64,000 nt of DNA from the NCBI GenBank assembly GCA_001574975.1, contig KQ965742.1:439696-503695 (forward strand). The letters are read 5' to 3'. The notes under the pieces are model-generated. The model searched no databases and had not been told where the DNA came from. It saw nothing but the letters and a program-made list of their open reading frames with translations. A program made the translations under genes and the position numbers. Each line of letters begins with the position of its first letter. The first letter of the stretch is position 1. Source of the stretch: Gonapodya prolifera JEL478 (lineage: Eukaryota > Monoblepharomycota > Monoblepharidomycetes > Monoblepharidales > Gonapodyaceae). Shown in pieces: positions 47,923 to 58,440 of the stretch.

Positions 47923-48543
47923 ATGCGCTCATCAGCATTCTCGGCAGCCCGTGTTCCGGCACGCTTTTTTCATACGACGCAGATGCCGTTGCTCCAACCT
48001 GTGCAGAGTGCAGGCTCGCAACTCCACGGCAAATAGGTGTTTCCAATCGAGGTGGAAGAGAACATGGCCAAAGAGTTGGGGAGAGACTCCGCAGCCTACT
48101 CCACGTTCAAGATGGGGATAGGCGTTGCTGAGACATGGGTTCAAGATGCGGAAAAGAAGGTTCAGATGAAAGATGAAGTTATCAAGGCCAAAGATGAAGC
48201 ACTTGAGGCCAAAAACAAAGCTTTAGAATCTCAGGATAGGGAGCTGGCAAGTTTTGGGGTGGAGAAGACTCTGAGATCAATGTTTTTAGAACCTTCGCAT
48301 TCACCTGAACCAACACGGACCTTCTGCGCGCAAGGCACTCGGTGGACCTCAGGGGTGCTAATGGGTGTGTGCCTTCGCGCGCTTGAATTGGAATTGTTTT
48401 CCTGACCGTTTCCATTGCAGAGCGGTTTGAAGAGAAGGAGTTCGAGACGTACACTGGCACCCGCACACAACAGTGGCAAGCGTACCTGGCTGCAGAAGAG
48501 TCGTCCAAGGAGCTGGGTCTGAAAGACAATGAGTGCCATCCAT
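47923..48543 (+). CDS. Possible short coiled-coil protein, poorly supported
   Basis: A frame from MRSSAFSAARVPARFFHTTQ looks like a mitochondrial presequence. After a stop that could lie in a very short intron, the same frame continues with VFPIEVEENMAKELGRD and a clear coiled coil (MKDEVIKAKDEALEAKNKAL). A further exon may carry RFEEKEFETYTGTRTQQWQ and LAAEESSKELGLKDNE, ending near 48,543. Expected introns are short and not all well marked. The minus strand of 47.6-47.9 kb also has a frame with an acidic run, which mirrors the acidic tail of the previous gene and is taken as its shadow. Function unknown. Confidence 0.33.
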
Positions 48544-48545
48544 GA

Positions 48546-48996
48546 GGTACGATTCAAAAGTGATTGCTCTGCTCCTTTTTTTCCTCTCCAGAGTGCGTTC
48601 ACTCTTGACCATCCCGCTGCCAACTGCTACCACACAGAACAATCCACAAACCACATCATGTCACAGCACAAACGCAACTTGATACACTCGCAATCATTCT
48701 CTCTTTCCATGTGCCTCTCCAATTCACCCATTACGCTGCCAGCACACATTCTCGCGGTCTCACTACTCACCATGGAATCACCGTAGGGTTTTCGCGTTGG
48801 AGGGGGAGAGGAAAGGGAATGTGGAACAAAAAGCATTAACTACAATAATAACAGTAGGGTCAAATCAACGAATATAATCTAGATCGAATGTATCGTACTG
48901 CTCATGCTACTGGGTGCAATGGCTGAGTATCGCCCTTGATTGAATCGCTCAATTACAATAAAAGAGTACATGGTATGTATCGCAATCTACATTGTC
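48546..48996. other. AT-rich gap between convergent genes
   Basis: About 450 bp between the possible coiled-coil gene (plus) and the acyl-CoA dehydrogenase gene (minus). It contains AATAA-type runs near 48,845 and 48,955 on both strands, suitable for 3' end formation. No gene or repeat is seen. Confidence 0.42.
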
Positions 48997-51900
48997 CTAC
49001 AACTTGGCGCCCATCTGCAACGACCGCGGAAGAAGTTGAGTAAAATGATGATTCAAAGGACCATCGTGATCCGCGGTGAACTCACCACCTGGTGAACTTT
49101 GGTGCTTTGTCGGATACCCAGATCAAGCATTATTTCCTCCGATCCTCCAGGGATGGCTAGAACGATTACATGAGTGTGTGTAGCACTCCAAACGAACATA
49201 AAACTTACCGTAGGCACGAACTTCTCGAACAAGTCTCTCAACCTTCTCGCCTTGTCCACCGCGGGTGTACGATAGTCCGCCGAATATCTGAGCAGCTTCT
49301 CGTGCGCAATACTGTAGGTGACAACGGCTTCAGGCACCACATTCAATTCATGCTCGAAATTCGATATCTCTCACTTCAAACGTCTGTGTCGCATTCGCTT
49401 TGAGCAGTGCGACAGGGCCTCCCAGCCTGATCGCCGCCAACACATGTGGCATGTATTGGGTCTGAGCGATCAACGACTCCATCCACGCGTGGCATGCCTC
49501 AATCTATATTCCAAGAAAAGAAGAACTTGGGGGTGGTGCACCCGAAACGATACTGGGATAAATACTCACCCTGTGAGCCATGTTCGCGAGCTTGGCACTG
49601 TTTCGAGGATGTGGGCAAAGCGACGGTGGTCAAGAAACAGATCACACCATGTAATTTTGAAAGGGCAAGTACAAACCGAATGACGGGGTGTTCGACGAGT
49701 TTCTTGCCGAAAGTGCGTCGCTTGTGGGCGTACTTGGACGCCTCTTCGTAGCACACGCGAGAGAATCGGTTGGCCTCGATGACAATTCCCATTCGCTCGT
49801 GGGTGAAGTTGGCCTGCAAACCGTGTCAGCGTGCGTGCTTTAAAATGATAGAGGGACATACGCACCATGATGATCTTGAAGCCCTTGTTCATCTTGCCGA
49901 TCATGTTTTCGACTGGCACCTTGACGTCCTCTGCAATGCGTACACCAAGTTATTTGAAGTTTCGTGAATGGCCTACCAGCGAACATTCCGACTCACCGAA
50001 AGTCACGTAGGCAGTGCCACTCGCCCACATTCCCGAGCAGTTCATCTGTCGCGTAGTCACACCTGGTCCGCGCTCGATCAGAAGGATGGAGATGCCTCCC
50101 ATACCCTCTCCACCTGAATTACATGCCGGAGGTGAGTCCGTGATCGCTCAGGAACGATGAAAGGACACTTACCAGTTCGCACTGCGACTGTGAAGTAGTC
50201 CTGATGGTACGACAGTCCATGAATATTGAGCGGCCCCATTTTAAACGGGCAAGTTCAAAACTTACTGCAAAGACACCGTTCGTAATCCTACAAGGGTAAA
50301 TATGTTGAGAACACAGCACAGTAACGATTCTCGATTTATCACATACCATTTCTTTTCGCCGTTAACGATAAGGTGCTGGAGTGAAGCAAGGTGCAATTGT
50401 TACACGGAGCGTCGCAACCCTTTCCAAGTTACTGAGCCTACTTTGCCATCCTCGGTCAACTTGGCGGTTGTCTTGATGTTGGCTGGTCGAAACAAGCGGG
50501 TTTAATGGTGTTATTTGCTTTTTTAAAAGTAAACGGACTCACCGACGTCGGAGCCAGCGTACGGCTCGGTAATACACAAGCAGATGTGCTACAAAACCCA
50601 AATGCCGATGTCACTATGACGTTTTAAAAGTCGAATCAAGGTCGCCGAGTCACCTTCTCTCCTCTGAGGACAGGGGGGATGACCTTCTTCTTGAGCTCGT
50701 CGCTTGCGAAGTTGACAACGGGGGGCAAACCAATTCCGAGACCTTTGTTTCCAAAGGAGATCAGAGATCGCCCCTCACAATGGGAACAGAGTACACTCAC
50801 CACCGCAGATACCCCAGACAACACCACCGCTTCCGACGCGGGAGAGTTCGTCGTGAACGATCAGCTCGTGGAATGCGTCCCATTCCTGGTCAGATGGAAT
50901 GTAAAGCTTGGTGAGAAGAGTGGCGCAAACTCAAACAGTGGCGCGACACGAACATCGTAGGCAACGTTTCCGGGAGTGGGAAGTTCGCGCGCCACCTCAG
51001 GCCATGGTGCTCCAGCGCAAGCACCAAGAATACCACTTTTTTGGGGTGAGGGGAGTGGTGAGGTTCAAGCCAATTAAGGAAGGTTTCGACAACTTACGCT
51101 TTTGCACACTTGAGGTAAACTTCCTTGGGGATCTTCTTGGCCTCATCCCACTCGTGGATGTAGGCTGGGGTATTGATATTGTCAGGAATCGTTGAGGCGC
51201 GACAGAAAGCCCAAAGAAACTTACGCATGAGCTCCTTCTCGACAAAAGCTCTTGTCGCCGCACGAACTTTCCGGTGGCTGTCGTTGTAGTATGGGCTCCA
51301 GTAGTCCTGGTACCACAGGGGGCTTTCGACGGGCGATGTAAATTCAGATTGAAGCAGCACCATCATCGACGACCAAGAACTTACTCGGCAAACGGCACCA
51401 AGTCACCAAACGACTTTCCAATGTGGAGCGGGCTCTGTGGTCCATCGTCCTCCTCCTCTTCCTCCTCTTGCACCGCCGCGGGCGCTTCGACGGGCTTGAC
51501 GGCCTGGGGATCGCCAATGTCTCCAATGTGGAGACGTGAAAACTGCTTAAGGACGGCTTCTACGTTGTGGAACTGGGCGAATTGCTTGGAAGCGTCCTGG
51601 GGGCGAGGTGTAAGGCCCATGACGACAACGTCTAACAATCCAGAAGACAACTCACAGTGCCAGCAACCCGAACGAGGACTTTTTTCCCGCCAGGATGCTC
51701 GGCAAGGAACTTTGTCACGTCGTAAACCTTTTGATGGTAGGGCCAAGTCATCACATCAGCGTTTGACAGAGAGGGAGATGAAGGGGAAGGAGCTCATTTC
51801 GCTCCAAGAAGAGCCCACCTTCTCGTTGACGATGATCCAGCAGTCATTTTCCGTGTTGTGCTGTCGAAGAAAACGTGTCGGTGTGGCGATGATGACGACG

Positions 51901-52006
51901 CCGGCGTCAGCCAGGTACAGCAGCGTTTTTCGCGACCTTCGCGTCTGCGCACCTTAGCGACCTCTTGGGCGGTGAAGACATGGATGGAGCCTTGTTGCGT
52001 CGACAT
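48997..52006 (-). CDS. Cytochrome b5/acyl-CoA dehydrogenase fusion with a PTS1-like end
   Basis: Acyl-CoA dehydrogenases form the trans-2 double bond in the first step of beta-oxidation using FAD. This fungal type carries an N-terminal cytochrome b5 domain. The start is [18 protein letters not shown] at 52,006. The heme domain reads [19 protein letters not shown] and [18 protein letters not shown], with the second axial His in [13 protein letters not shown]. An acidic linker ([11 protein letters not shown]) leads to the dehydrogenase: [30 protein letters not shown], the helical middle exons, and the C-terminal helix segment [16 protein letters not shown]. The last tiny exon, after a gttgcag acceptor, encodes MGAKL and the stop at 48,997. 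The final AKL is a canonical PTS1, so the enzyme is probably peroxisomal. Roughly twelve introns are inferred. Confidence 0.88.
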
Positions 52007-52214
52007 GATTGCGAGGGAGATTTTGGGGGAGCCGATCTTAAAATGGAGGGGCGGCTTTCGATTGGAGCCAACGGCCGAAGTGGAATCACGTGCAATCCTT
52101 TGGGGCACAAAAGATCTTGCAATCGCCGGTGGCCAAAGAAGCCACTCTTGATGAAGAAATTTATCAACCATAAAAGCAAATTTTTCTGTAGCAAATACAT
52201 CAATCAAAGTGACT

Positions 52215-53188
52215 TCATACAGATCCATCCCTGTACTCCGATGCGAACTTCCATGCACCCGAGTGCCGCGCAACGAACAAGAAAGGTACCAAAACTCGTC
52301 GGACGAGCCACGGCATGCTCTCGTACACCATAATCTCGCGGGCTTCGGGGGTCAGGTGGTACAAAGTGAACGGCAGGGAGGTAAATGGGTCTTCGCTTTG
52401 GAGCATTGCGGTGAGTTTCTGTAGAGATGTAATGGTGATTTGTGAAGTTCCAGTTTCGTTGCCAGATTGCGAACCAAAGCCTTAACTCTTACCTTCTTGA
52501 TGTCAGCAATTTCAGACTCCGAGAAACGCATCCACACTTCCATTGTCGCAAGTTCCTCTTCACGGGCAAGGTGAGGGAAAAGAAACTCCTGAAGTGCGAA
52601 TGCAACTGTCATAAACAAGGGTAAGGTGGCGACGTCAGAACAACTTGCCTTGATTCTTGTAGCGTAATCTTCGACACGTCGGGCGAAGCTCGCGTCATAC
52701 GAAAGATTGCCCTTGGCGAGTGATTTCATATCCGAAGTGAACGCTTCGAGGATTTTGTGCAGATCCTACACCCAAATTTGGTTGGGAGGCGACGTGACAG
52801 GGATCGAGGCGTGACGACAATGACGCGGAACGAAGCTCGCAAACTCACGACATGGTCTTCCTCATAAGACGACATATCAATTCCCTTCGAGGTGAAAGCG
52901 GGGAAGAATATCTCATCTTCGTGACGATGGTGCCTATCACAAACGACAACCGCTTTTAGCTCCTATGACACAGTACGATTAAGGCACCACTCACTCTCCA
53001 ATAAGGCGTATGTACGTCTCCACATATTTCAACCAGTGATTTAAATGGGAATGCCCCACCATCTTGGGTGAGGTTTCAATAACGATTTGAGTGGATGATC
53101 GGATGACGCGATGAATTCCATGTAGGCCGTAGTTTTGCTCTTCCCAGACGTTGAGCTTTCGTGTTGACTGTGTGTTGTGGGATGCCAT
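52215..53188 (-). CDS. Hemerythrin-like HHE-domain protein
   Basis: HHE proteins hold a di-iron centre in a four-helix bundle and bind oxygen, or sense iron or redox state. The protein begins MASHNTQSTRKLNVWEEQ, then has GLHGIHRVIRSS, with the first helix His, and WLKYVETYIRLIGE. The diagnostic motif HRHHEDEIFFPAF gives two His and a Glu ligand, and the following EEDH and FLFPHLAREEELA segments supply further His/Glu ligands. The C-terminal part (YHLTPEAREIMVYESMPWLV, then WKFASEYRDGSV) matches fungal members, with the stop at 52,215. Four introns or more are inferred. It lies close upstream of the acyl-CoA dehydrogenase gene, and both are read on the minus strand. A signal peptide is absent, so it should be cytosolic. 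The exact physiological role is not known. Confidence 0.82.
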
Positions 53189-53462
53189 TGACGAGATTGG
53201 TGTGGTTCCGGCTCGATTGCAAAGGTTTGATGGGGAAATGCACGTCGATCGACGCTTTTTAATTCATATCCATGGCGAGCGGAGACGGCGATGTTGGTTT
53301 CGGGCAATGCAGGTTTGTCGGCATTTCCACTTTTCTCCGCGGGAACAAGATTGTCCGCTCCCGTGTATTGCTGAGGCCGCCACACTTCACGTCACAGTCA
53401 TTCAATGCGCCTACATTCCTCACAAAACTTCGAAAACACTACGGAGATAAGGTTCGGACTCT

Positions 53463-56400
53463 TCATTGTCCCTTCACCGCCCCCATAATTTTGTCCATTC
53501 TCTCCACAGCGTCGGCCACCAGTTGCTTAACCTGCCCAACGCGACAGTTCATGATATGAGCATGCAAACGTAAGCGATCGCTGCGCCTCACCTTGATTTT
53601 AAAGTCGGCACGGTAAGCCTTCTCCGCTTCCCACCGGGTGACGGAGTAGTTCGCTGGAACGTCATTCTGCCCAGAAATCTCACATGCGTTTCCGATGTCA
53701 AGACCAAATCGCACTCCAATCAACGTACCTTCCACAATTCCCCCACTGGACCCTCCAACACTATCTTCTGTTCCACCGGTGCTCCCGCACCAACAGGCTT
53801 CTCGTCCTTTTTGCCCCCAGGAGGGGCACCTTTTGCGTCCTTCCCGGCACCCGGTGCGGGAGCACCAGGTTTCCCCTTGTCTCCGGGTTTGCCAGGTGCC
53901 GCTGCTCCGCCTGCGGATGCCTTGTCCCCGGCTTTGCCTTTTCCGGCACTGGCAGCGCCCCCAGACGGTGCAGGAGCGATTTGTTCCGGCGGCGTGGGCT
54001 TAGAGGATTAAAAGCTCATTGAATTTACGGACAAGCACTTGTTGCCTTTCACACTTACGTCCCCGCTCCCCGGCATGAACTTGATAAGACATTTCCGCTT
54101 CACGTCCAGCCCTCGGTCCTCCCTCAGTTTCCAGCTGACAGCAGCTACATCATCACAGAGCGCTGCAACAATATCACGAGCGAGTTGAGGCGCAACTCGG
54201 TCTGCTGAGCCGGCGGGTGGGAGAAGGAGCCGGTGCACGTGGTCGTTGAGGCGGCGCAGGAATGCTGAGCGCAGCGATGCATCGGTGACGCGATCGGTTA
54301 ACTTTTTATGACGGAGAATTGGGAGACAAAGTCGTTGGGAGTTGGGCGAAGGCCAAGAAGAGCGCTCTCAGCGAACTCACGTCGTTCAGAACATCCACAC
54401 TCCTGTTCCACCTCCATCCTGCGGGAATAACACCTCCATGTGCAGCCCGAGCCACTTCCAACGCCAATTCCTCCAACTGGCCCACCACTGCCGGGTTGTA
54501 GTGAAGCTACGAATGTGACCATAATATTGTGCGGAAATCATTGAATTGAAATGCTGCGCTTGCAAAGTGGCGAATCCCAAAATATCCTCACATGCATATC
54601 CGCGTTCCTGAACAAAAATTCCCGCTCCCCCGCGTCCACCGCTTGTTTTCCCATTCGGATGGCAGGAGAGCTCGTAGCTGCACCTGGGCCACCCGTTGGC
54701 AGATCGTCGAGGATACGGTCAATGACGAAACGCGCTGCAGTAGTGGCACTAGTGGAATGGCAACGGGGAAGGCTTTTAAGGGAAACCCTGATGAGCCGAT
54801 ATCTCAATACCAACCGTTTTCTCCTTAGCATCGCTTTGATCGCTTCTCGCTTCTTGGCTGTAACATCGACGTGCAGAGCGGTTCCCTTTGCGGAAAATTT
54901 AATACGCGATTCCAAGCAAGAAATCCACGCAGAAACGCACCACCATCATGACAACCCCTTCATTCTCTTCCTCCTTTTCGGCGTCATTATCTCTCTCAGG
55001 TTTGGCGGGAGCGCTGTCATCCTCGCCACCTTTCCATCCTCCGATAGCACACTCGGGATCTGTTTCAATCTTCCATTCCTCCTTGAATCGACCTGGAGCG
55101 TCGCTCCGGAACGCGATTGGAATGTCAAACGCACGACCTGGAAGAACCGCTGCTCGGCGCCGGGAGAAAAAGAAGCGCCGAGGATGTGTTGCATGGGACG
55201 GCAGCTTCATGGGGAAAATGAGACACAAGCACCTTTCTAAACACGTGTCGCCTCACCTGATCAAGTCTCTCCCTATTGCTCGCGGCGTCGACCTTGGACA
55301 CCTTCGCCGATCCGGGTTTCTGTTGCCTGGTTCCTCTCTTGACCTCTGTCCACTCGAACCAGACGCTCGTTGTGCCCACATTGTAAACGGTCACGCATCC
55401 AACCGCCACTTCGCATGACGCAGCTTCGAAAGACAAGCGGCGGATAGGAACGAGAAGGCGCGGTCCGACATACGGTGGTGGAGGGAGAGAGACCGGTACA
55501 ATTGCGCTCGATTGTAAGTGCCGCGATTCTGCGGAGCCAGGGGCTGTTGAAACGGGTGACACTTCTGGGGTGGAAGAAAGAGCGCCTTGCGTCGTGTTGG
55601 ATACAGGTGGGGACTTTCCGACAACTTCGAGGAAGCCGGGATCTGGGTTCTTAAAGAGAACGGCATTGGTGGGATTCACGGTACCATTGAACAAACTGAC
55701 GCACCTCCCAAAATGGGTCAACTTGCGCCATCTCCTCAGCTACCTCCTTCATTCTCCTTTCCCTGAATTCTTCGAATGGAGTAAAAATCCGACCGGTATC
55801 GTGGCTGGAGTCCTTCTCGTCGCCTTCGTCGGGTGAGATAACTCGCTCAATTCTGGCAGAAGACACAATGTCATGTGAAGGAAATGGTAAACGACGGACA
55901 ACTCCACCAAAACATCATTCGACTTTCACTTACTCTCTCATACCACCTTTCGGGAGTCCCATTACCAAGCCCCACCTGTCATACCCCACCCTGTACCCAG
56001 TGTGCCAGAAATCACACCCAGCCGCTCGACTGCGTTCCCGAAGGGCAAGGTCCAAAGCGCGAGAAGTTTCAGTGCGGCGGCGATGGACAGGCGGCGAACG
56101 ATGGGAGAGGAGACCGCTGGGAGTCTTGAAGAGCAGCGTTGCGTGGCGGGTTTGAGGTAACATCGTTGAATGGTCGCTACGGGTACAATGAACGCTTACC
56201 CGTCCAACAGCTTCAGCAACTCTCATTTCTACTCTCCTCCACTCCTCGCTTTGGCGTTGCCAGCTCAGCAAAGCCTTTTCCTGTCGCAGTTCACTTGGAG
56301 AATGAACAGTGGGATCATGGTCAAACCTGGCGATAGTTTTATCCTTCACATACGATGCCTGGCTCACTGGTATTTTCGGTCAGCTGCTTCACCCTTTAGA

Positions 56401-56806
56401 CGTTCCCTCTGTGGTTTTTTTTGCGCTGCCCATATCGGTGGACGGGTTTCGGGTTCGGAGTCCGTTCGAGGTGAAAAGGTTGTCTGCAGAACTTGTTTAG
56501 AGTTCGTGAAACATCCATTTCCGCTGCACTGCTCACGTTCGCCTTCAAGTGTGAGACTCCACCCTCTAGGTCAACCTCCACCGTTTCCATCACATTGGCC
56601 TCAACATTTTCACCTCTTGCAGCCCGTGCCTCACGCTCCGCCTCGAGTCGAAGCTCTTCATATTCCTCTGGACTCAACCCGAGCAGCAATGTGTTGGGGT
56701 TAGATTTGAGAGTTGCGTTCGTCGGCGGTAGAGGTGGCTGTTTTCGTGTGGTCCATTGAAACAAGACAACGTTTTCATTTCGTTCATTGGTCGATGTGGA
56801 ATTCAT
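53463..56806 (-). CDS. MYCBPAP-like protein (axoneme/centrosome-linked family)
   Basis: MYCBP-associated protein is conserved mostly in ciliated organisms and is linked to the axonemal central apparatus and sperm tail formation. The protein starts MNSTSTNERNENVVLFQW, with a Glu/Arg-rich helix (SPEEYEELRLEAEREARAA) and several helical exons (ELRQEKALLSWQRQSEEW, FEEFRERRMKEVAEEMAQ). The core has beta-sandwich segments typical of the family: VYNVGTTSVWFEWTEVKRG, FFFSRRRAAVLPGRAFDIPI, then PGRFKEEWKIETDPEC, which recalls the LLPGE...SGIF.E.W pattern. Next is FSAKGTALHVDVTAKKREAI. The C-terminus is mainly helical and ends VERMDKIMGAVKGQ at 53,463. An exon with Gly/Ala/Pro repeats (about 53.82-53.96 kb) is low in complexity. 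Family assignment rests on pattern recall, not a search. Confidence 0.68.
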
Positions 56807-57272
56807 TTTGATTTAAATCGTCGAGAGGAAAGCAGAGAACAACGTAGGAGTGTGGAAGGAGTGTGGAAGGGTTCGAATCGTCGAACGCCAGCGTCGCTCC
56901 ACCCACCAAACTTCCAGCCAATCCGCCACCAAAGCCGTTTCCTCCACCTCTTCCTGTAAGTAGCAGTGGCAAAGTCGTTGGAGGTATCACACCGGGCTGG
57001 GGATGGAGTTCTGGGTCCCTCCCTAATGGGTCCGGATTCGCTGGCCGCGCGATGTAAACTTGTAGAGGTCTCGAATGCGACATCTCATTTATCTCTTGTG
57101 GCTTTCGGACTGTTTCGGAATCAGAGAACTGTTTTTGGTTGGAGGCAATGAGTTTGCTTTGGTCGTGTACTTTTGAACAGGCAGGAGAGTTCTGACTCAC
57201 AACACGCTTGATTTTCATTTCACTTTCTGCCATCAATACCTCAATCGAAACTTTCCCTAAACTACGGCTCAC
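56807..57272. other. Divergent promoter region of the MYCBPAP-like and stress-protein genes
   Basis: About 465 bp between two outward-facing genes. A small Gly-rich minus-strand frame (57,060 to 56,807, including GGGLAGSLVGGATLAFDDS) can be given a short intron but lacks a clear family, and it stops before linking to the MYCBPAP-like start. I treat the region as shared promoter sequence with a possible small extra gene. Confidence 0.38.
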
Positions 57273-58225
57273 ATGGCCGATATTACCCATACGCCGACTC
57301 CGCCTCCAGTGCCTGAAGAAGTTATCGAAGCCGCTCCTGGTGGAGATCAACATGTTGATGAGGACAAACCAAAGAAGGTTCTCATAGCATCTGACTTCAG
57401 GTAAACCGGAGAACGGGAGGGTGCTCTCCTCTCGATTCATTGGATAAATTTTCTCATTTTCTTCGTTCGGAAACTCCCGCCGTCCACGCTTTCAGCGACC
57501 ATGCCGACGCTGCTCTTCGTTTTGCTTGCAAGAATGTTGTTCGAACTGGTGATACTCTAGTCATGCTCTTCACGGATACTGAGAAGAACGGTGAGTTACC
57601 AGGCCCCATCATAACGTGTCAACTTTTCTACAGCGGCCAACGTTTACGTGAAATTGTCAAATTTACAGTCACCGCTCAAGCGGAGGTTCGCAAAAGCATT
57701 GGACCAAAACTCCGAGCACACACGGAGAGGGCGAAGTGGGAGCTTTTAAAAGGAAAGCAAGTGAGTTGTCCTCCGCGCTCAGACGGCTTCCTTGTAGCGA
57801 GACGGAAAACGTTGTCGCCGATTAAACATCTCACCCACTATCATTTCTGCGTCAGGTGAAGTGCGAATTCGCTCTTACATTCAGTTCCGAGCCGGGTAAA
57901 GCAATCTGCGACGCCGGAGACCGTCTAAAAGCGGATCTTGTCGTGATGGGTAGCGCGGGGAAAACTTTACTTAAAGGGTGAGTACGTTGTGAGGTGTGAA
58001 AAGCGAACTCAGAAGTCGGAGGAATACAAGTTCCCTGGGGCTGGAGGGGTCTCTCACTTCGACCCTTTCGTGTGAAAACGCATCATGACCTTCCTTTTCT
58101 TGAACGCAAGGCTCGTAATAGGATCTGTCTCGAACTACGTGCTTGCACACAGCAACGTTCCAGTGCTGGTGTATAAGCCACCAGGTGCCGAGCCTGTTAA
58201 GCAACACGAGGCCACATATCGCTGA
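57273..58225 (+). CDS. Universal stress protein (UspA family)
   Basis: UspA-family proteins bind ATP or act as chaperone-like stress regulators in the cytosol. The start MADITHTPTPPPVPEEVIEA is a disordered N-terminal extension. The fold begins KKVLIASDF, spliced to SDHADAALRFACKNVVRTG and DTLVMLFTDTEKN. After two introns come VTAQAEVRKSIGPKL, CDAGDRLKADLVVMGSAG and KTLLKGLVIGSVSNYVLAHS. The last two contain the complete ATP-binding motif G-x2-G-x9-G-S. The stop is at 58,223-58,225 after VLVYKPPGAEPVKQHEATYR. The length of about 160-170 residues is normal for a single-domain member. It is divergent from the MYCBPAP-like gene and directly upstream of the acyl-CoA synthetases. Confidence 0.88.
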
Positions 58226-58440
58226 GCAAAGTTTCCGAAAGAGAGATAGAATGTGTACATACCTTGTTGCGAGAGCATAATTATCTTACGTACATAGAGA
58301 CGGCGAATAACTGTCGTTGCGTTTGGTGTTGGTGCCTGGGGAGGCCACAGAAGGGGGGGAGGAATTGAAAATCCCTGCCCATAAAGACCGCCTCCCATCG
58401 CAGAGTGATTCAACCTGCAAAAGAGCTACTTGTGGGGAAG

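Noticed and set aside
56870-56885. GGTTCGAATC as a tRNA B box
   Set aside because: The flanking bases cannot form a T stem, and no A box or acceptor stem is found at the expected distances.
56807-57060. Small Gly-rich minus-strand gene between the MYCBPAP-like and stress-protein genes
   Set aside because: It needs a very short intron, shows no family resemblance and lies in a divergent promoter, so it is noted only as a possibility.
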